This document shows positions 1-9,017 of a DNA stretch of 64,000 bases, piece after piece. Positions within the stretch are counted from its first letter, which is position 1. Every line of letters begins with the position of its first letter. The position numbers and the translations under genes are program-made. The stretch lies in contig NZ_CADFDU010000003.1 in the NCBI RefSeq assembly GCF_902833045.1, positions 434,001 through 498,000 on the forward strand, in the 5' to 3' direction. Origin of the DNA: Burkholderia sp. BCC0322. Lineage in GTDB: Bacteria; Pseudomonadota; Gammaproteobacteria; Burkholderiales; Burkholderiaceae. The notes beneath the pieces are model-generated. The model searched no databases. It worked only from the letters and a program-made list of their open reading frames with translations, and had not been told where the DNA came from.

Positions 1-57
1 ATGCGCACGTCGCGCGGCATGGCCGTGACCGACCTGATGCGCGGCGCGGTGCACTGA
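1..57 (+). CDS. 3' end of an unidentified coding sequence (partial)
   Basis: The first 19 codons form an open frame ending in TGA at 55-57 and reading MRTSRGMAVTDLMRGAVH. The gene begins outside the window, so this can only be the last residues of a protein; the first ATG here is not necessarily a start. Eighteen residues are too few to identify a family. It is transcribed toward hpaR and convergent with it, so it is not part of the hpa operon to the right. It could instead be a chance open frame. Confidence 0.45.
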   Translation: MRTSRGMAVTDLMRGAVH

Positions 58-112
58 TTGCCCGCACTGCATCGGCTCCCGTTCCCGCGTCTGGCGGGAG
101 CGGGAGCCGTCA

Positions 113-580
113 TCACGTGTTGCCGCCGAGCTCGATGAGCCGGTCGAGCGCGCGATAGATGTCTTCGAGGCCGTCCCGGCCGAACCGCGATTCGAGCTGC
201 CGGTACTGCTCGTCGATCCGCGGGCCGATTTCCGTGACCAGTTTCCTGCTTTGCGGCGTCAGGCTGACCAGCAGCCGGCGCTGATCTTCCTGCGCGCGCG
301 TGCGCGTGATCAGCCCGTCGCGCTCCATGCGTTCCAGCACGCCCGTGAGGCTCGGGCTCAGGATGCAGCAGCGCCGCGCGATCTGTCCCGCTTCGAGCGC
401 TTGCGCCGGTTCGCCGTCGAGCACGCGGATGATCCGCCATTGCTGTTCGGTCAGCGCGAATTCCTTGAGAATGGGGCGGAACAGACCCATCAGCGTTTCG
501 CGAGCCTCGAGCAGGAGCATGGCCAGGTTGCGATGGTCGAGCGTACGGTTCATCGGGGTGGGCAGTGGACGGGGACGCAT
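113..580 (-). CDS. hpaR: HpaR, MarR-family repressor of the homoprotocatechuate pathway
   Basis: A MarR-type winged-helix regulator of about 155 residues. The core 'LTEQQWRIIRVL' followed by the recognition segment 'CCILSPSLTGVLERMERDGLITR' and the wing 'EDQRRLLVSLT' is typical of HpaR, which represses 4-hydroxyphenylacetate meta-cleavage genes and is relieved by pathway aromatics. It is divergent from hpaG1, the arrangement expected for control of that operon. The longest frame opens with TTG at 583; ATG at 580 is used here, and ATG at 553 (MNRTLDHRN) is also possible because known HpaR proteins have a shorter N-terminus. No good ribosome site distinguishes them. Confidence 0.9.
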   Translation of the reverse strand: MRPRPLPTPMNRTLDHRNLAMLLLEARETLMGLFRPILKEFALTEQQWRIIRVLDGEPAQALEAGQIARRCCILSPSLTGVLERMERDGLITRTRAQEDQRRLLVSLTPQSRKLVTEIGPRIDEQYRQLESRFGRDGLEDIYRALDRLIELGGNT

Positions 581-646
581 CAATCTTAACAGCCGCGGGG
601 AGTGAATTTCGCGTATCAGGGTAATCGAGGTTGCCCGCGCGAGATT

Positions 647-665
647 GTTTACTTAAGATATTAAC
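647..665. promoter_or_regulatory. Candidate HpaR operator / hpaG1 promoter
   Basis: An AT-rich island in otherwise GC-rich DNA between divergent hpaR and hpaG1 contains the imperfect inverted repeat GTTTACTTAAGATATTAAC (GTT...AAC outer arms, 19 bp). This size and position suit a MarR dimer. A TTGTTT hexamer at 645-650 overlaps it and could be a -35 element for hpaG1. Position and composition are seen; the binding role is inferred. Confidence 0.4.
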
Positions 666-705
666 TATTGACGATGCGCCGCGACGCGCGGCAGGGGAAT
701 GACGC

Positions 706-1395
706 ATGGAGCTGTCTTGCACGACCGCCGCGGCGCCGCCGTTGCCGGTCGCCATCGGTACCGTCTACGGTGCGCTGCTCAACGAGCGCGCGGCGCTCGA
801 CGCGCTCGGCGAAGCCGTGAACGCGCCGCCATACGGCCGCCTGCCGCAGGCGCCGATCCTGTACATCAAGCCCGCCAACACGCATGCGAGCGACGGCGCG
901 GCCGTCGTCGTGCCGGCCGGCATCGACGCGCTGGAGATCGGCGCGTCGGTGGCCGTCGTGTTCGCCCGCCGCGCGACGCGCGTGCCGGCCGCGCAGGCGC
1001 TCGACTACCTTCACGGCTTCACGCTCGCGAGCGACGTGTCGGTGCCGCATCCCGATTACTACCGTCCGGCCGTGCGCTTCAAGTGCCGCGATGGGTTCTG
1101 CCCGCTGGGCCCGGCCATCGTGCCGGCCGCCGCGCTGGGCGAGGTCGACGCGATCGGCCTGACCGTGCGGATCGACGGCGAGGTAGTCGTGTCCGCGTCG
1201 ACGGCCACGCTGATTCGCTCCGTGCGCGAGTTGATCGCCGACGTGACGGCCTTCATGTCGTTCGACGCGGGCGATGTCCTGATGCTCGGCGTCGCGGGCG
1301 GCGCACCGCATGCCCGCGCGGGCAGCACGATCGAGATCGCCGCCGCCGGCATCGGCACGTTGCGGCACACGCTGATTGCGGAGGAAACACGATGA
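706..1395 (+). CDS. hpaG1: HpaG1, N-terminal-type subunit of OPET decarboxylase / HHDD isomerase
   Basis: A 229-residue fumarylacetoacetate-hydrolase-fold protein matching the N-terminal half of enteric HpaG, the enzyme that decarboxylates 5-oxopent-3-ene-1,2,5-tricarboxylate and isomerises the product. A purine-rich AGGGGAA lies about 8 nt before the ATG. The acidic metal pair present in HpaG2 (E98, E100) is not kept at the matching place here, where the sequence reads LEIGAS (E77, G79, S81), so this subunit may lack a full metal site. Its stop overlaps the start of hpaG2 (ATGA), so the two halves are translationally coupled. First gene of the hpaG1-I operon. Confidence 0.88.
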   Translation: MELSCTTAAAPPLPVAIGTVYGALLNERAALDALGEAVNAPPYGRLPQAPILYIKPANTHASDGAAVVVPAGIDALEIGASVAVVFARRATRVPAAQALDYLHGFTLASDVSVPHPDYYRPAVRFKCRDGFCPLGPAIVPAAALGEVDAIGLTVRIDGEVVVSASTATLIRSVRELIADVTAFMSFDAGDVLMLGVAGGAPHARAGSTIEIAAAGIGTLRHTLIAEETR

Positions 1396-2156
1396 AGACG
1401 GCGCGCGTGATCTACAACGGCGCACTGCATGCGGCCGAACCGGCCGGCGACGGCGCGATCCGTCTCGATACGGGGCGAGTCGTCGCCGAGGACGGGGTGG
1501 AGTGGCTGCCGCCCGTCGCGCCGCGCACGACGTTCGCGCTCGGCCTCAACTATGCCGACCACGCGAAGGAACTCGCGTTCAAGGCGCCGAGCGAGCCGCT
1601 GATCTTCCTGAAGGGGCCGAACACGTTCATCGGCCACCGGTCGCACACCGTGCGCCCGGCGGATGCCACCTACATGCACTACGAGTGCGAGCTGGCCGTC
1701 GTGATCGGCCGGCCCGCGCGCAACGTGGGCCGCGCGCAGGCGCTCGACTACGTGGCCGGCTATACGGTCGCGAACGACTACGCGATCCGCGACTATCTCG
1801 AGAACTACTACCGCCCGAACCTGCGCGTGAAGAACCGCGACACCTGTACGCCGCTCGGGCCGTGGTTCGTCAGCCGCGACGAGATCGGCGATGCCGGCGA
1901 CCTGACGCTGCGCACGACGGTAAACGGCCGGGAGACGCAGCGCGGCAGCACGCGCGACCTGATCTTCGACGTGCCGGCGTTGATCGAGCACATCAGCGGC
2001 TTCATGACGCTCTCGCCGGGCGACCTGATCCTCACCGGCACGCCCGAGGGGTTGGCGGACACGCAGCCAGGCGACGAGGTCGTGACCGAGATCGAAGGAA
2101 TTGGCCGGCTCGTGAACACGATCTTCGGCGAAGCAGACTACTATCGCGCCGGCTGA
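1392..2156 (+). CDS. hpaG2: HpaG2, C-terminal-type subunit of OPET decarboxylase / HHDD isomerase
   Basis: A 254-residue FAH-superfamily enzyme equivalent to the C-terminal half of fused HpaG. It has 'FALGLNYADHAKE' near residue 48, the metal motif YECE (E98, E100) with D129 in VANDY, and the family ending 'LTGTPEGLADTQPGDEVVTEIEGIG' split across the last 45 residues. The ATG overlaps the hpaG1 stop by 4 bp. It acts in the cytoplasm after HpaE, converting the tricarboxylate to 2-hydroxyhepta-2,4-dienedioate. Separate G1 and G2 genes are common in Burkholderia, whereas Escherichia has a fusion. Confidence 0.9.
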   Translation: MKTARVIYNGALHAAEPAGDGAIRLDTGRVVAEDGVEWLPPVAPRTTFALGLNYADHAKELAFKAPSEPLIFLKGPNTFIGHRSHTVRPADATYMHYECELAVVIGRPARNVGRAQALDYVAGYTVANDYAIRDYLENYYRPNLRVKNRDTCTPLGPWFVSRDEIGDAGDLTLRTTVNGRETQRGSTRDLIFDVPALIEHISGFMTLSPGDLILTGTPEGLADTQPGDEVVTEIEGIGRLVNTIFGEADYYRAG

Positions 2157-2178
2157 GCCCGTCGCCCAAGGAGAGAGC

Positions 2179-3642
2179 ATGACCATCAAGCACTGGATCG
2201 ACGGCCGCGAAGTCGAAAGCCGCGAGACGTTCACGACGCTGAATCCCGCGACGGGCGATGTCATCACCGACGTCGCATCGGGCGGCGAGGCCGAAGTCGA
2301 CGCGGCCGTGCGCGCCGCGAAGGCAGCGTTCCCGAAATGGGCGAACACGCCCGCCAACGAGCGCGCGAAGCTGATGCGCAAGCTCGGCGAGCTGATCGAG
2401 AAGAACGTGCCGATGCTCGCGGCGCTGGAGACGCAGGACACCGGCCTGCCGATCGCACAGACGAGCAAGCAGCTGATTCCGCGTGCGTCCGAGAACTTCA
2501 ACTTCTTCGCGGAAGTGTGCGTGCAGATGAACGGCCGCACCTATCCGGTCGACGACCAGATGCTGAACTACACGCTGTACCAGCCGGTCGGCGTGTGCGC
2601 GCTGGTGTCGCCGTGGAACGTGCCGTTCATGACCGCGACGTGGAAGACGGCGCCGTGCCTGGCGCTCGGCAACACGGCTGTGCTGAAGATGTCGGAACTG
2701 TCGCCGCTGACGGCCGACCAGCTCGGCCGCCTCGCGCTCGAAGCCGGCATTCCGCCGGGCGTGCTCAACGTCGTGCAGGGCTATGGCGCGACGGCCGGCG
2801 ATGCGCTGGTGCGCCATCCGGATGTGCGCGCGGTGTCGTTCACCGGCGGCACCGTCACCGGCAAGCGGATCATGGAGCGTGCCGGTCTCAAGAAGTATTC
2901 GATGGAGTTGGGCGGCAAGTCGCCGGTGCTGATCTTCGACGACGCCGATTTCGACCGCGCGCTCGATGCCTCGCTGTTCACGATCTTCTCGATCAACGGC
3001 GAACGCTGCACGGCCGGCTCGCGGATCTTCGTGCAGCGCACGATCTACGACCGTTTCGTGCGGGAATTCGCGCGCCGCGCGAACAACCTGGTGGTCGGCG
3101 ATCCGTCCGATCCGGCCACGAACCTCGGCGCGATGATCACGCGCCAGCACTGGGAGAAGGTGACGGGCTATATCCGCATCGGCGAGCAGGAAGGCGCGCG
3201 CGTGGTCGCGGGCGGCGCGGACAAGCCGGCGGGCCTGCCCGACCATCTGCGCAACGGCAACTTCGTGCGGCCGACCGTGTTGGCCGACGTCGACAACCGG
3301 ATGCGCGTCGCGCAGGAAGAGATCTTCGGGCCGGTCGCGTGCCTGATTCCGTTCGAGGACGAGGAAGAAGGGCTGCGGCTCGCGAACGACACGTCGTACG
3401 GCCTTGCTTCGTACATCTGGACGCAGGACGTCGGCAAGGTGCATCGCCTCGCGCGCGGCATCGAGGCCGGGATGGTGTTCGTGAACAGCCAGAACGTGCG
3501 CGACCTGCGCCAGCCGTTCGGCGGCGTGAAGGAATCGGGCACCGGACGCGAAGGCGGCGAGTACAGTTTCGAGGTGTTCGCGGAGATCAAGAACGTGTGC
3601 ATCTCGATGGGTTCGCATCACATTCCGCGCTGGGGCTTGTAA
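2179..3642 (+). CDS. hpaE: 5-carboxymethyl-2-hydroxymuconate semialdehyde dehydrogenase HpaE
   Basis: A 487-residue NAD-dependent aldehyde dehydrogenase of normal family length. Visible motifs are the cofactor-site SPWNVPF with N147, FTGGTVTG near 221, the general base in MELGGK (E243) and the nucleophile in NGERCTAG (C277). It oxidises the ring-cleavage semialdehyde made by HpaD. A strong AAGGAGAG ribosome site precedes the ATG by 6 nt, and the gap to hpaG2 is 22 nt. Order G-E-D-F-H-I matches the classical hpa meta-cleavage operon, which supports the specific substrate over a general aldehyde dehydrogenase. Confidence 0.93.
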   Translation: MTIKHWIDGREVESRETFTTLNPATGDVITDVASGGEAEVDAAVRAAKAAFPKWANTPANERAKLMRKLGELIEKNVPMLAALETQDTGLPIAQTSKQLIPRASENFNFFAEVCVQMNGRTYPVDDQMLNYTLYQPVGVCALVSPWNVPFMTATWKTAPCLALGNTAVLKMSELSPLTADQLGRLALEAGIPPGVLNVVQGYGATAGDALVRHPDVRAVSFTGGTVTGKRIMERAGLKKYSMELGGKSPVLIFDDADFDRALDASLFTIFSINGERCTAGSRIFVQRTIYDRFVREFARRANNLVVGDPSDPATNLGAMITRQHWEKVTGYIRIGEQEGARVVAGGADKPAGLPDHLRNGNFVRPTVLADVDNRMRVAQEEIFGPVACLIPFEDEEEGLRLANDTSYGLASYIWTQDVGKVHRLARGIEAGMVFVNSQNVRDLRQPFGGVKESGTGREGGEYSFEVFAEIKNVCISMGSHHIPRWGL

Positions 3643-3692
3643 CGGGTGCGGGTCGTTTCGCCGCAAGAACGAACGATACGGAGACTTGAACG

Positions 3693-4541
3693 ATGGGCAA
3701 ACTGTCCCTCGCCGCGAAAATCACGCACGTGCCTTCGATGTACCTGTCGGAATTGCCCGGCAGGCATCACGGCTGCCGCGAGGCGGCGATCCGCGGCCAT
3801 CAGCTGATCGGCGAGCGCTGCCGCGCACTCGGCGTCGACACGATCGTCGTGTCGGACGTGCACTGGCTTGTCAACGCCGGCTATCACGTGAACTGCAATG
3901 CCCGGTTCTCCGGCACGTACACGAGCAACGAGCTGCCGCATTTCATCCGCGACATGCAGTACGCGTATCCGGGCAACCCGGCGCTCGGCCGGCTGATCGC
4001 CGAGACGGCCACCGCGCGCGGGATCGCGACCCGCGCGCACGAGATCGACAGCCTCGAACTCGAATACGGCACGCTCGTGCCGATGCGCTACATGAACGCC
4101 GACCAGCACTTCAAGGTCGTGTCGATCGCCGGCTGGTGCATGTGGCACACGCTCGACGAAAGCCGGCGCTTCGGCGAGGCGCTGCTCGAAGCGATCGGGA
4201 AGAGCGATGCGAACGTCGCGTTTCTCGCGAGCGGTTCGCTGTCGCACCGCTTCAACGACAACGGCAGCGCCGAGGAATCGATCCACGAGATCAGCCGCGA
4301 ATTCTTCCGGCAGGTCGACCTGCGCGTGGTCGAGCTGTGGAAGCAGGGCGATTTCAAGACCTTCTGCGCGATGCTGCCCGAGTACAACACGCATTGCCAC
4401 GGCGAAGGCGGGATGCACGATACGGCGATGCTGCTCGGCTTGCTCGGCTGGGATCGCTACGACACGCCCGTCGAGATCGTCACCGACTATTTCGCGAGTT
4501 CCGGAACCGGGCAGATCAATGCGATCTTTCCGTTGTCCTGA
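3693..4541 (+). CDS. hpaD: 3,4-dihydroxyphenylacetate 2,3-dioxygenase HpaD
   Basis: A 282-residue class III (LigB-type) extradiol dioxygenase that opens homoprotocatechuate with a non-haem divalent metal. The N-terminal '[20 protein letters not shown]' segment, the SDVHW element near residue 55 and the '[15 protein letters not shown]' loop around 178-192 match HpaD/HpcB. Length agrees with enteric HpaD (about 283). The gap after hpaE is 50 nt and GGAG lies 11 nt before ATG. This is the ring-cleavage step of the pathway encoded here. Confidence 0.92.
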   Translation: MGKLSLAAKITHVPSMYLSELPGRHHGCREAAIRGHQLIGERCRALGVDTIVVSDVHWLVNAGYHVNCNARFSGTYTSNELPHFIRDMQYAYPGNPALGRLIAETATARGIATRAHEIDSLELEYGTLVPMRYMNADQHFKVVSIAGWCMWHTLDESRRFGEALLEAIGKSDANVAFLASGSLSHRFNDNGSAEESIHEISREFFRQVDLRVVELWKQGDFKTFCAMLPEYNTHCHGEGGMHDTAMLLGLLGWDRYDTPVEIVTDYFASSGTGQINAIFPLS

Positions 4542-4574
4542 GTACTGCGCCACGCATTCGACAGGAGACTGGCC

Positions 4575-4967
4575 ATGCCCCATATCGTCGTCGAGTACAC
4601 CGCGAACATTCGCGACGACGCACGCATTCCCGCGCTGCTGCGCACGATCAACGCCACGCTGATCGCGCAGGGCGGCGTGTTCCCGACGGGCGGCATCCGC
4701 TCGCGCGCGATCGAACTGCAGGACTATTGCGTGGCCGATGGCACGGAAGACGACGCGTTCGTCCACGTGACGCTCAAGATCGGCTCGGGCCGCACCGACG
4801 AGCAGAAAAGGGCCGCGTGCGACGCGCTGTTCGGTGCAATCAAGTCGCATTTCGCGGAGCTGTACGCGAAGCGCTACCTTGCGCTGTCAATGGAACTGAC
4901 CGAGTTCAGCGAAAGCGGCTCGTACAAGCACAACAACATTCACGCCCGCTACAAGCGGGCCGGCTGA
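4575..4967 (+). CDS. hpaF: 5-carboxymethyl-2-hydroxymuconate delta-isomerase HpaF
   Basis: A 130-residue member of the tautomerase superfamily. It starts [12 protein letters not shown], so removal of Met would expose the catalytic Pro-1 typical of this family. The body has '[13 protein letters not shown]' and ends with the family-like '[11 protein letters not shown]' region. It moves the double bond of the acid produced by HpaE so that HpaG can decarboxylate it. AGGAG sits 9 nt before the ATG, and the gene lies 33 nt after hpaD in the same operon. Confidence 0.92.
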   Translation: MPHIVVEYTANIRDDARIPALLRTINATLIAQGGVFPTGGIRSRAIELQDYCVADGTEDDAFVHVTLKIGSGRTDEQKRAACDALFGAIKSHFAELYAKRYLALSMELTEFSESGSYKHNNIHARYKRAG

Positions 4968-4987
4968 ACCCCATTCCCGTTCCGACC

Positions 4988-5791
4988 ATGCTCGAACCCG
5001 CCCTCATCGACCAGCTCGCCCGGCGTCTGCACGACGCGGAGCGCGAGCGCACGCAGATCCGCCAGATCTCGCTCGACCATCCCGACATCACGATCGACGA
5101 CGCGTATGCGATCCAGCGCGCGTGGGTCGCCCTGAAGCTCGCGGAAGGCCGCACGCTGAAGGGCCACAAGATCGGCCTCACGTCGAAGGCGATGCAGAAC
5201 ACGTCGCAGATCGACGAGCCCGACTACGGCGCGCTGCTCGACGACATGTTCTTCGACGACGGTGGCACGATCCCGACCGCGCGCTTTATCGTGCCACGCG
5301 TCGAGGTCGAGCTCGCATTCGTGCTCGGCAAGCGGCTCACGGGCCCGCACTGCACGATTTTCGACGTGTATGACGCGGTCGACTACGTGGTGCCGGCGCT
5401 CGAGATCATCGATGCGCGCAGCCAGTCGATCGACCCCGACACGAAGCGGCCGCGCAAGGTGTTCGACACGATCGCCGACAACGCGGCGAACGCCGGCGTC
5501 GTGATCGGCGGGCGGCCCGTGAAGCCGCAGGATGTCGACCTGCGCTGGGTCGCGGCGATCATGTCGCGCAACGGCGTGGTCGAGGAAACGGGCGTCGCGG
5601 CCGGCGTGCTGAACCATCCGGCGAACGGGGTCGCGTGGCTCGCGAACCGGCTGGCGCGCTTCGACGTCGCGCTGGAGCCAGGGCAGATCGTGCTCGGCGG
5701 CTCGTTCACGCGGCCGTGCGCGGCGCGTCCGGGCGACACGTTCAGCGTCGACTACGGTCCGCTCGGGACGATCCAGTGCTACTTCGAATGA
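4988..5791 (+). CDS. hpaH: 2-oxo-hept-4-ene-1,7-dioate hydratase HpaH
   Basis: A 267-residue hydratase of the 2-oxopent-4-enoate hydratase group (FAH-like fold). '[12 protein letters not shown]' near residue 60, '[15 protein letters not shown]' near 104 and the C-terminal '[22 protein letters not shown]' region are diagnostic. It adds water to the dienoate from HpaG. The chosen ATG ([14 protein letters not shown]) follows a 20-nt gap; upstream extension of the frame runs back into hpaD/hpaF in another frame and is not real. Magnesium dependence is known for the family. Confidence 0.92.
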   Translation: MLEPALIDQLARRLHDAERERTQIRQISLDHPDITIDDAYAIQRAWVALKLAEGRTLKGHKIGLTSKAMQNTSQIDEPDYGALLDDMFFDDGGTIPTARFIVPRVEVELAFVLGKRLTGPHCTIFDVYDAVDYVVPALEIIDARSQSIDPDTKRPRKVFDTIADNAANAGVVIGGRPVKPQDVDLRWVAAIMSRNGVVEETGVAAGVLNHPANGVAWLANRLARFDVALEPGQIVLGGSFTRPCAARPGDTFSVDYGPLGTIQCYFE

Positions 5792-5803
5792 GGTGAGCGG
5801 ACG

Positions 5804-6610
5804 ATGCAGATTCCTTCGAATGTCTTCAAGGCCGCGCTTGCACGTGCAGACGCGCAGGTCGGGCTGTGGCTCGGGCTCGCGAATCCGTACAGCGCCGAAG
5901 TGGTTGCGGGTGCCGGTTTCGACTGGCTGCTGATCGACGGCGAGCATGCGCCGAACACGGTGCCGACGATCCTCGCGCAGTTGCAGGCGATCGCGCCGTA
6001 TCCGTCGCATCCGGTCGTGCGCGTGCCGTGGAACGATCCGGTGATCGTCAAGCAGGTGCTCGACCTTGGCGCGCAGACGTTGCTCGTGCCGATGGTGCAA
6101 AGCGCGGATGAAGCGCGCGCGGCGGTGGCTGCAACGCGTTATCCGCCGCATGGGATTCGCGGCGTGGGCAGTGCGCTGGCGCGTGCGTCGCGCTGGAATC
6201 GCGTCGGTGACTACCTGCATCGCGCGAACGACGAGATGGCCGTGCTCGTGCAGGTCGAGACGCGGGCAGGGCTCGATGCGATCGATGCGATTGCGCGGGT
6301 GGAGGGCGTCGATGGCGTGTTCATCGGGCCGGCGGATCTGGCCGCCGATCTCGGGCATCTCGGCAATCCGGGGCATCCGGATGTGCAGGCGGCAATCGAC
6401 GGCGCGATCCGGACGATCAAGGCGGCCGGCAAGGCGCCGGGCATTCTGAGCGCGGATGAGGCGGCCGCGCGGCGCTATCTGGAGGCGGGGGCGTTGTTCG
6501 TTGCGGTCGGTGTGGACACGACGCTGCTGGCGAGAAGTGCGGAGCGGTTGGCTGCGCAGTTCAAGGGGAAGGGGGGCGAGGCCGTGAAGAAGGGGGACGG
6601 GACGTATTGA
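5804..6610 (+). CDS. hpaI: 4-hydroxy-2-oxoheptanedioate aldolase HpaI
   Basis: A 268-residue class II HpcH/HpaI aldolase, the last pathway step, releasing pyruvate and succinate semialdehyde. Key residues are visible: H48 in DGEHAP, R73 in VVRVPW, metal ligands E152 (QVETRAG) and D178 (GPADLAAD), and the '[15 protein letters not shown]' loop. It follows hpaH by 12 nt. The last 40 codons and downstream DNA are noticeably richer in GGG runs. No clear hairpin terminator is visible before the convergent AraC gene. Confidence 0.93.
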   Translation: MQIPSNVFKAALARADAQVGLWLGLANPYSAEVVAGAGFDWLLIDGEHAPNTVPTILAQLQAIAPYPSHPVVRVPWNDPVIVKQVLDLGAQTLLVPMVQSADEARAAVAATRYPPHGIRGVGSALARASRWNRVGDYLHRANDEMAVLVQVETRAGLDAIDAIARVEGVDGVFIGPADLAADLGHLGNPGHPDVQAAIDGAIRTIKAAGKAPGILSADEAAARRYLEAGALFVAVGVDTTLLARSAERLAAQFKGKGGEAVKKGDGTY

Positions 6611-6691
6611 GCCAATGGCGGCGACTGGCGCCTGCTGTCTGCCGGACGCCTGCCTTCCGCGTGGCGGTTTCACGTCTGCCGATCGCCACGC

Positions 6692-7483
6692 TTATTCCTC
6701 TCCACGCCGCCCCGTTTCCATATACCTCCCCGGCGTCGTCCCCAACGCACGCCGGAACATGTCGATGAACGCGCTCACATTGTCGTACCCGAGATCGAGC
6801 GCGATCGTCGTGACCGGTACCCCGTCGGCAATTCTTTCGAGCGCGCGCAGCAGCCTGGCCTGCTGACGCCACTGCGCGAACGTCAGCCCCGTCTCCGCGA
6901 CGAAGCGGCGGCTCATCGTCCGGGCGCCGATGCCGGCCCATTCGGCCCACTCCTCCAGCCGCCGGTTGTCCGCGAGATCCGCGGCAAGCGCATCGGTGAT
7001 CCTCATCAGCCGCGGGTCCTGCGGCCGCACCAGCCCCAGCGCCTCGACTTCCGATGACGCGATTTCATCGAGGATCACATCGGCGATCCGCGTCCGGGCG
7101 GCATCCAGCGCCGCATCACCCCAACTGGCCGCGCGCTGCACGGCCTCGCGCAGCAGCGGCGTCGTGCGGATCGCACGTGGCGTATCCGGCAGCGCCGCGC
7201 AGCGCGCTTCGGCAACGAACGCCGACCAGCCGGAAATCGGCCCGAACGAGCGCAGCGAATGCCGGCAATGCGGCGGAATCCAGATCGCGTGGATCGCTGG
7301 CACGACCCAGTCCTGGTCGTCGAGCCCGATCGTCAGCAGTCCGCTCAGCGCGCCGACGAGCTGGCCGCGCGCATGCGAATGGGGTGGCGTCACGCGCGGG
7401 TCGCGTTGCGACAGGACGGCAGCGACGACGAACGGGCCGTCGTCGGACGTGACGAATCGGGCGGGCAGGAGTGGATCGGACAT
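6692..7483 (-). CDS. AraC-family regulator with cupin-type sensor domain
   Basis: A 263-residue protein with an N-terminal cupin-like ligand fold ('PPHSHARGQLVGALSG' near residue 34) and a C-terminal AraC double HTH ('WAEWAGIGARTMSRRF', then 'VTTIALDLGYDNVSAF'). This class often controls an adjacent divergent transporter or enzyme. The frame can start at 7537, but ATG at 7483 (MSDPLLPARF) is preferred because related proteins begin shortly before the cupin. The divergent small gene at 7579 and the oxidoreductase at 7877 are plausible targets. It is convergent with hpaI and probably unrelated to that pathway. Confidence 0.82.
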   Translation of the reverse strand: MSDPLLPARFVTSDDGPFVVAAVLSQRDPRVTPPHSHARGQLVGALSGLLTIGLDDQDWVVPAIHAIWIPPHCRHSLRSFGPISGWSAFVAEARCAALPDTPRAIRTTPLLREAVQRAASWGDAALDAARTRIADVILDEIASSEVEALGLVRPQDPRLMRITDALAADLADNRRLEEWAEWAGIGARTMSRRFVAETGLTFAQWRQQARLLRALERIADGVPVTTIALDLGYDNVSAFIDMFRRALGTTPGRYMETGRRGEE

Positions 7484-7578
7484 GGCCGGATATCGGTATC
7501 GAATGGCCGTTATACCGGAGATCGGCCGAATTGGCACGCCTACACTGGGTCCATCGATGACAACCGGAGTACGACACG

Positions 7579-7830
7579 ATGCGAGCCGAACAGATGCTTC
7601 CCGACCATGCCGACCGGATCGAGGCCGACGGAACGACGATCCGCAAGGGCACCGTCGGCGCGTTCCTGGTCAACGCGCGGGTGCTGACCGACACGAACGC
7701 CGCGCCGGCCGACCGGGCGCGCGCGGAAGCCGACACGATCGACGCGTTGCCCGCGTTGCGCGCACTTGGCCTGTTCGACGTGCTGGAAGTGCGCGACCCC
7801 GCACTGCGCGCGTGGCTCGATGCGCGATGA
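7579..7830 (+). CDS. Small protein of unknown function
   Basis: An 83-residue acidic, soluble protein (MRAEQMLPDHADRIEADG...) with no signal peptide or membrane segment and no family I recognise. The sequence is Ala/Asp/Leu/Arg rich with a probable helical C-terminal half. A CCGGAG element lies 10 nt before the ATG and codon use looks like its neighbours. It lies 46 nt before the oxidoreductase gene and divergent from the AraC regulator, so it is likely co-transcribed with that oxidoreductase. Function cannot be assigned. Confidence 0.7.
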   Translation: MRAEQMLPDHADRIEADGTTIRKGTVGAFLVNARVLTDTNAAPADRARAEADTIDALPALRALGLFDVLEVRDPALRAWLDAR

Positions 7831-7876
7831 CGCGCATCGGCACCGTCGACCGAGATCCCTGATTCAAGGAGCAACC

Positions 7877-8842
7877 ATGAAGGCAGCAGTCGTGACGGGC
7901 GCCGGCAAGCGTCCCGTCCAGATGGCATTCGAAGCACCGCGTGAGATGCCGGGGCACCGCCTGATCGACGTGACGGCGTCCGCGCTGAGCCGGATCGCGC
8001 AGGGGCGTGCGTCCGGTACGCATTACTCGTCGGACGGGCGTTATCCGTTCGTCGTCGGGGTCGACGGCGTGGGCCGTCGCGACGACGGGCAACGCGTCTA
8101 TTTCTTCGGCCCGCCCGCACCGTTCGGCGCGATGGCCGAGCGCACGGTCGTACCCGATACGCGATGCGTGCCGTTGCCCGACGCGCTCGACGACGTGACG
8201 GCCGCGGCGATCGCGATTCCCGGCATGTCGTCGTGGGCCGCGTTGACCGAGCGTGCGCGGCTCGTCGCGGGCGAGACGGTGCTCGTCAACGGTGCGACCG
8301 GTACGTCGGGGCGGCTGGCGGTGCGGATCGCGAAGTATCTCGGCGCCGCGCAGGTGATCGCGACCGGCCGCAACGCGGCCGCGCTGCAGGCCTTGCTCGG
8401 CGCGGGCGCGGATGCCGTCGTGTCGCTGCAACAGGACGACGCACATCTGGCGCGGGTGCTCGAGCCGCATTTCCGAGCGGGCGTGGATGTCGTGCTCGAC
8501 TATCTGTGGGGGAGCAGCGCGCAGGCATTGCTGGTGGCTGCGGCGAAGGCGACGCCCGATGGGCGCCGGCTGCGCTTCGTGCAGATCGGCTCGATCGGCG
8601 GCGCGGACGTGCTGTTGCCGGGCGCGGTGCTGCGGGCGACGGCCATCGAGCTGATGGGCAGCGGCCTCGGCAGTGTGCCGCTGCCGCGCCTGCTGGCCTC
8701 GGTGCGTGGTGTATTCGACGCGGCCGGGCCGGCGGGCCTGGCAATCGAGACGCGGGCCGTGCCGCTGGCGGACGTCGGCACGCATTGGGACGACACGAGC
8801 AGCCTGGTGCGGCCGGTGTTCACGATGCGCGAGGACGGATGA
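7877..8842 (+). CDS. Quinone-oxidoreductase-like (MDR superfamily) dehydrogenase
   Basis: A 321-residue medium-chain dehydrogenase/reductase without the catalytic zinc cysteines. The N-terminal GroES-like domain (MKAAVVTGAG...) is followed by a Rossmann domain with 'VLVNGATGTSGRLAVRIAKYLGA' around residues 135-157, the NAD(P) fingerprint A-T-G-x-x-G. It resembles zeta-crystallin/quinone reductase proteins that reduce quinones or enals with NADPH. AGGAG lies 7 nt before the ATG. It forms a probable two-gene unit with the small protein upstream, perhaps under the divergent AraC regulator. Substrate unknown. Confidence 0.82.
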   Translation: MKAAVVTGAGKRPVQMAFEAPREMPGHRLIDVTASALSRIAQGRASGTHYSSDGRYPFVVGVDGVGRRDDGQRVYFFGPPAPFGAMAERTVVPDTRCVPLPDALDDVTAAAIAIPGMSSWAALTERARLVAGETVLVNGATGTSGRLAVRIAKYLGAAQVIATGRNAAALQALLGAGADAVVSLQQDDAHLARVLEPHFRAGVDVVLDYLWGSSAQALLVAAAKATPDGRRLRFVQIGSIGGADVLLPGAVLRATAIELMGSGLGSVPLPRLLASVRGVFDAAGPAGLAIETRAVPLADVGTHWDDTSSLVRPVFTMREDG

Positions 8843-9017
8843 TGAAGCGGCGGCGCGCCGCCTCGCCGCATGCGCGGCCGGCGCGGTTTGGGCACGCGAT
8901 CTCTTCAGGATGCCGATTGGTCCGGTGAACCGCTTCGTGCAGCCACCGAGGGCAGGGCGGCGAGCCGCGAGCCGGTGACGCGGCGCACGGCGCGCGCGCC
9001 GCTACCCGCCGTGACGC

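Noticed and set aside
1059-3666. Two long minus-strand frames opposite hpaG2 and hpaE
   Set aside because: Both overlap strongly supported pathway genes on the other strand and resemble no protein family.
4949-6673. 574-codon minus-strand frame opposite hpaH and hpaI
   Set aside because: Antisense shadow; the plus-strand genes have intact catalytic residues.
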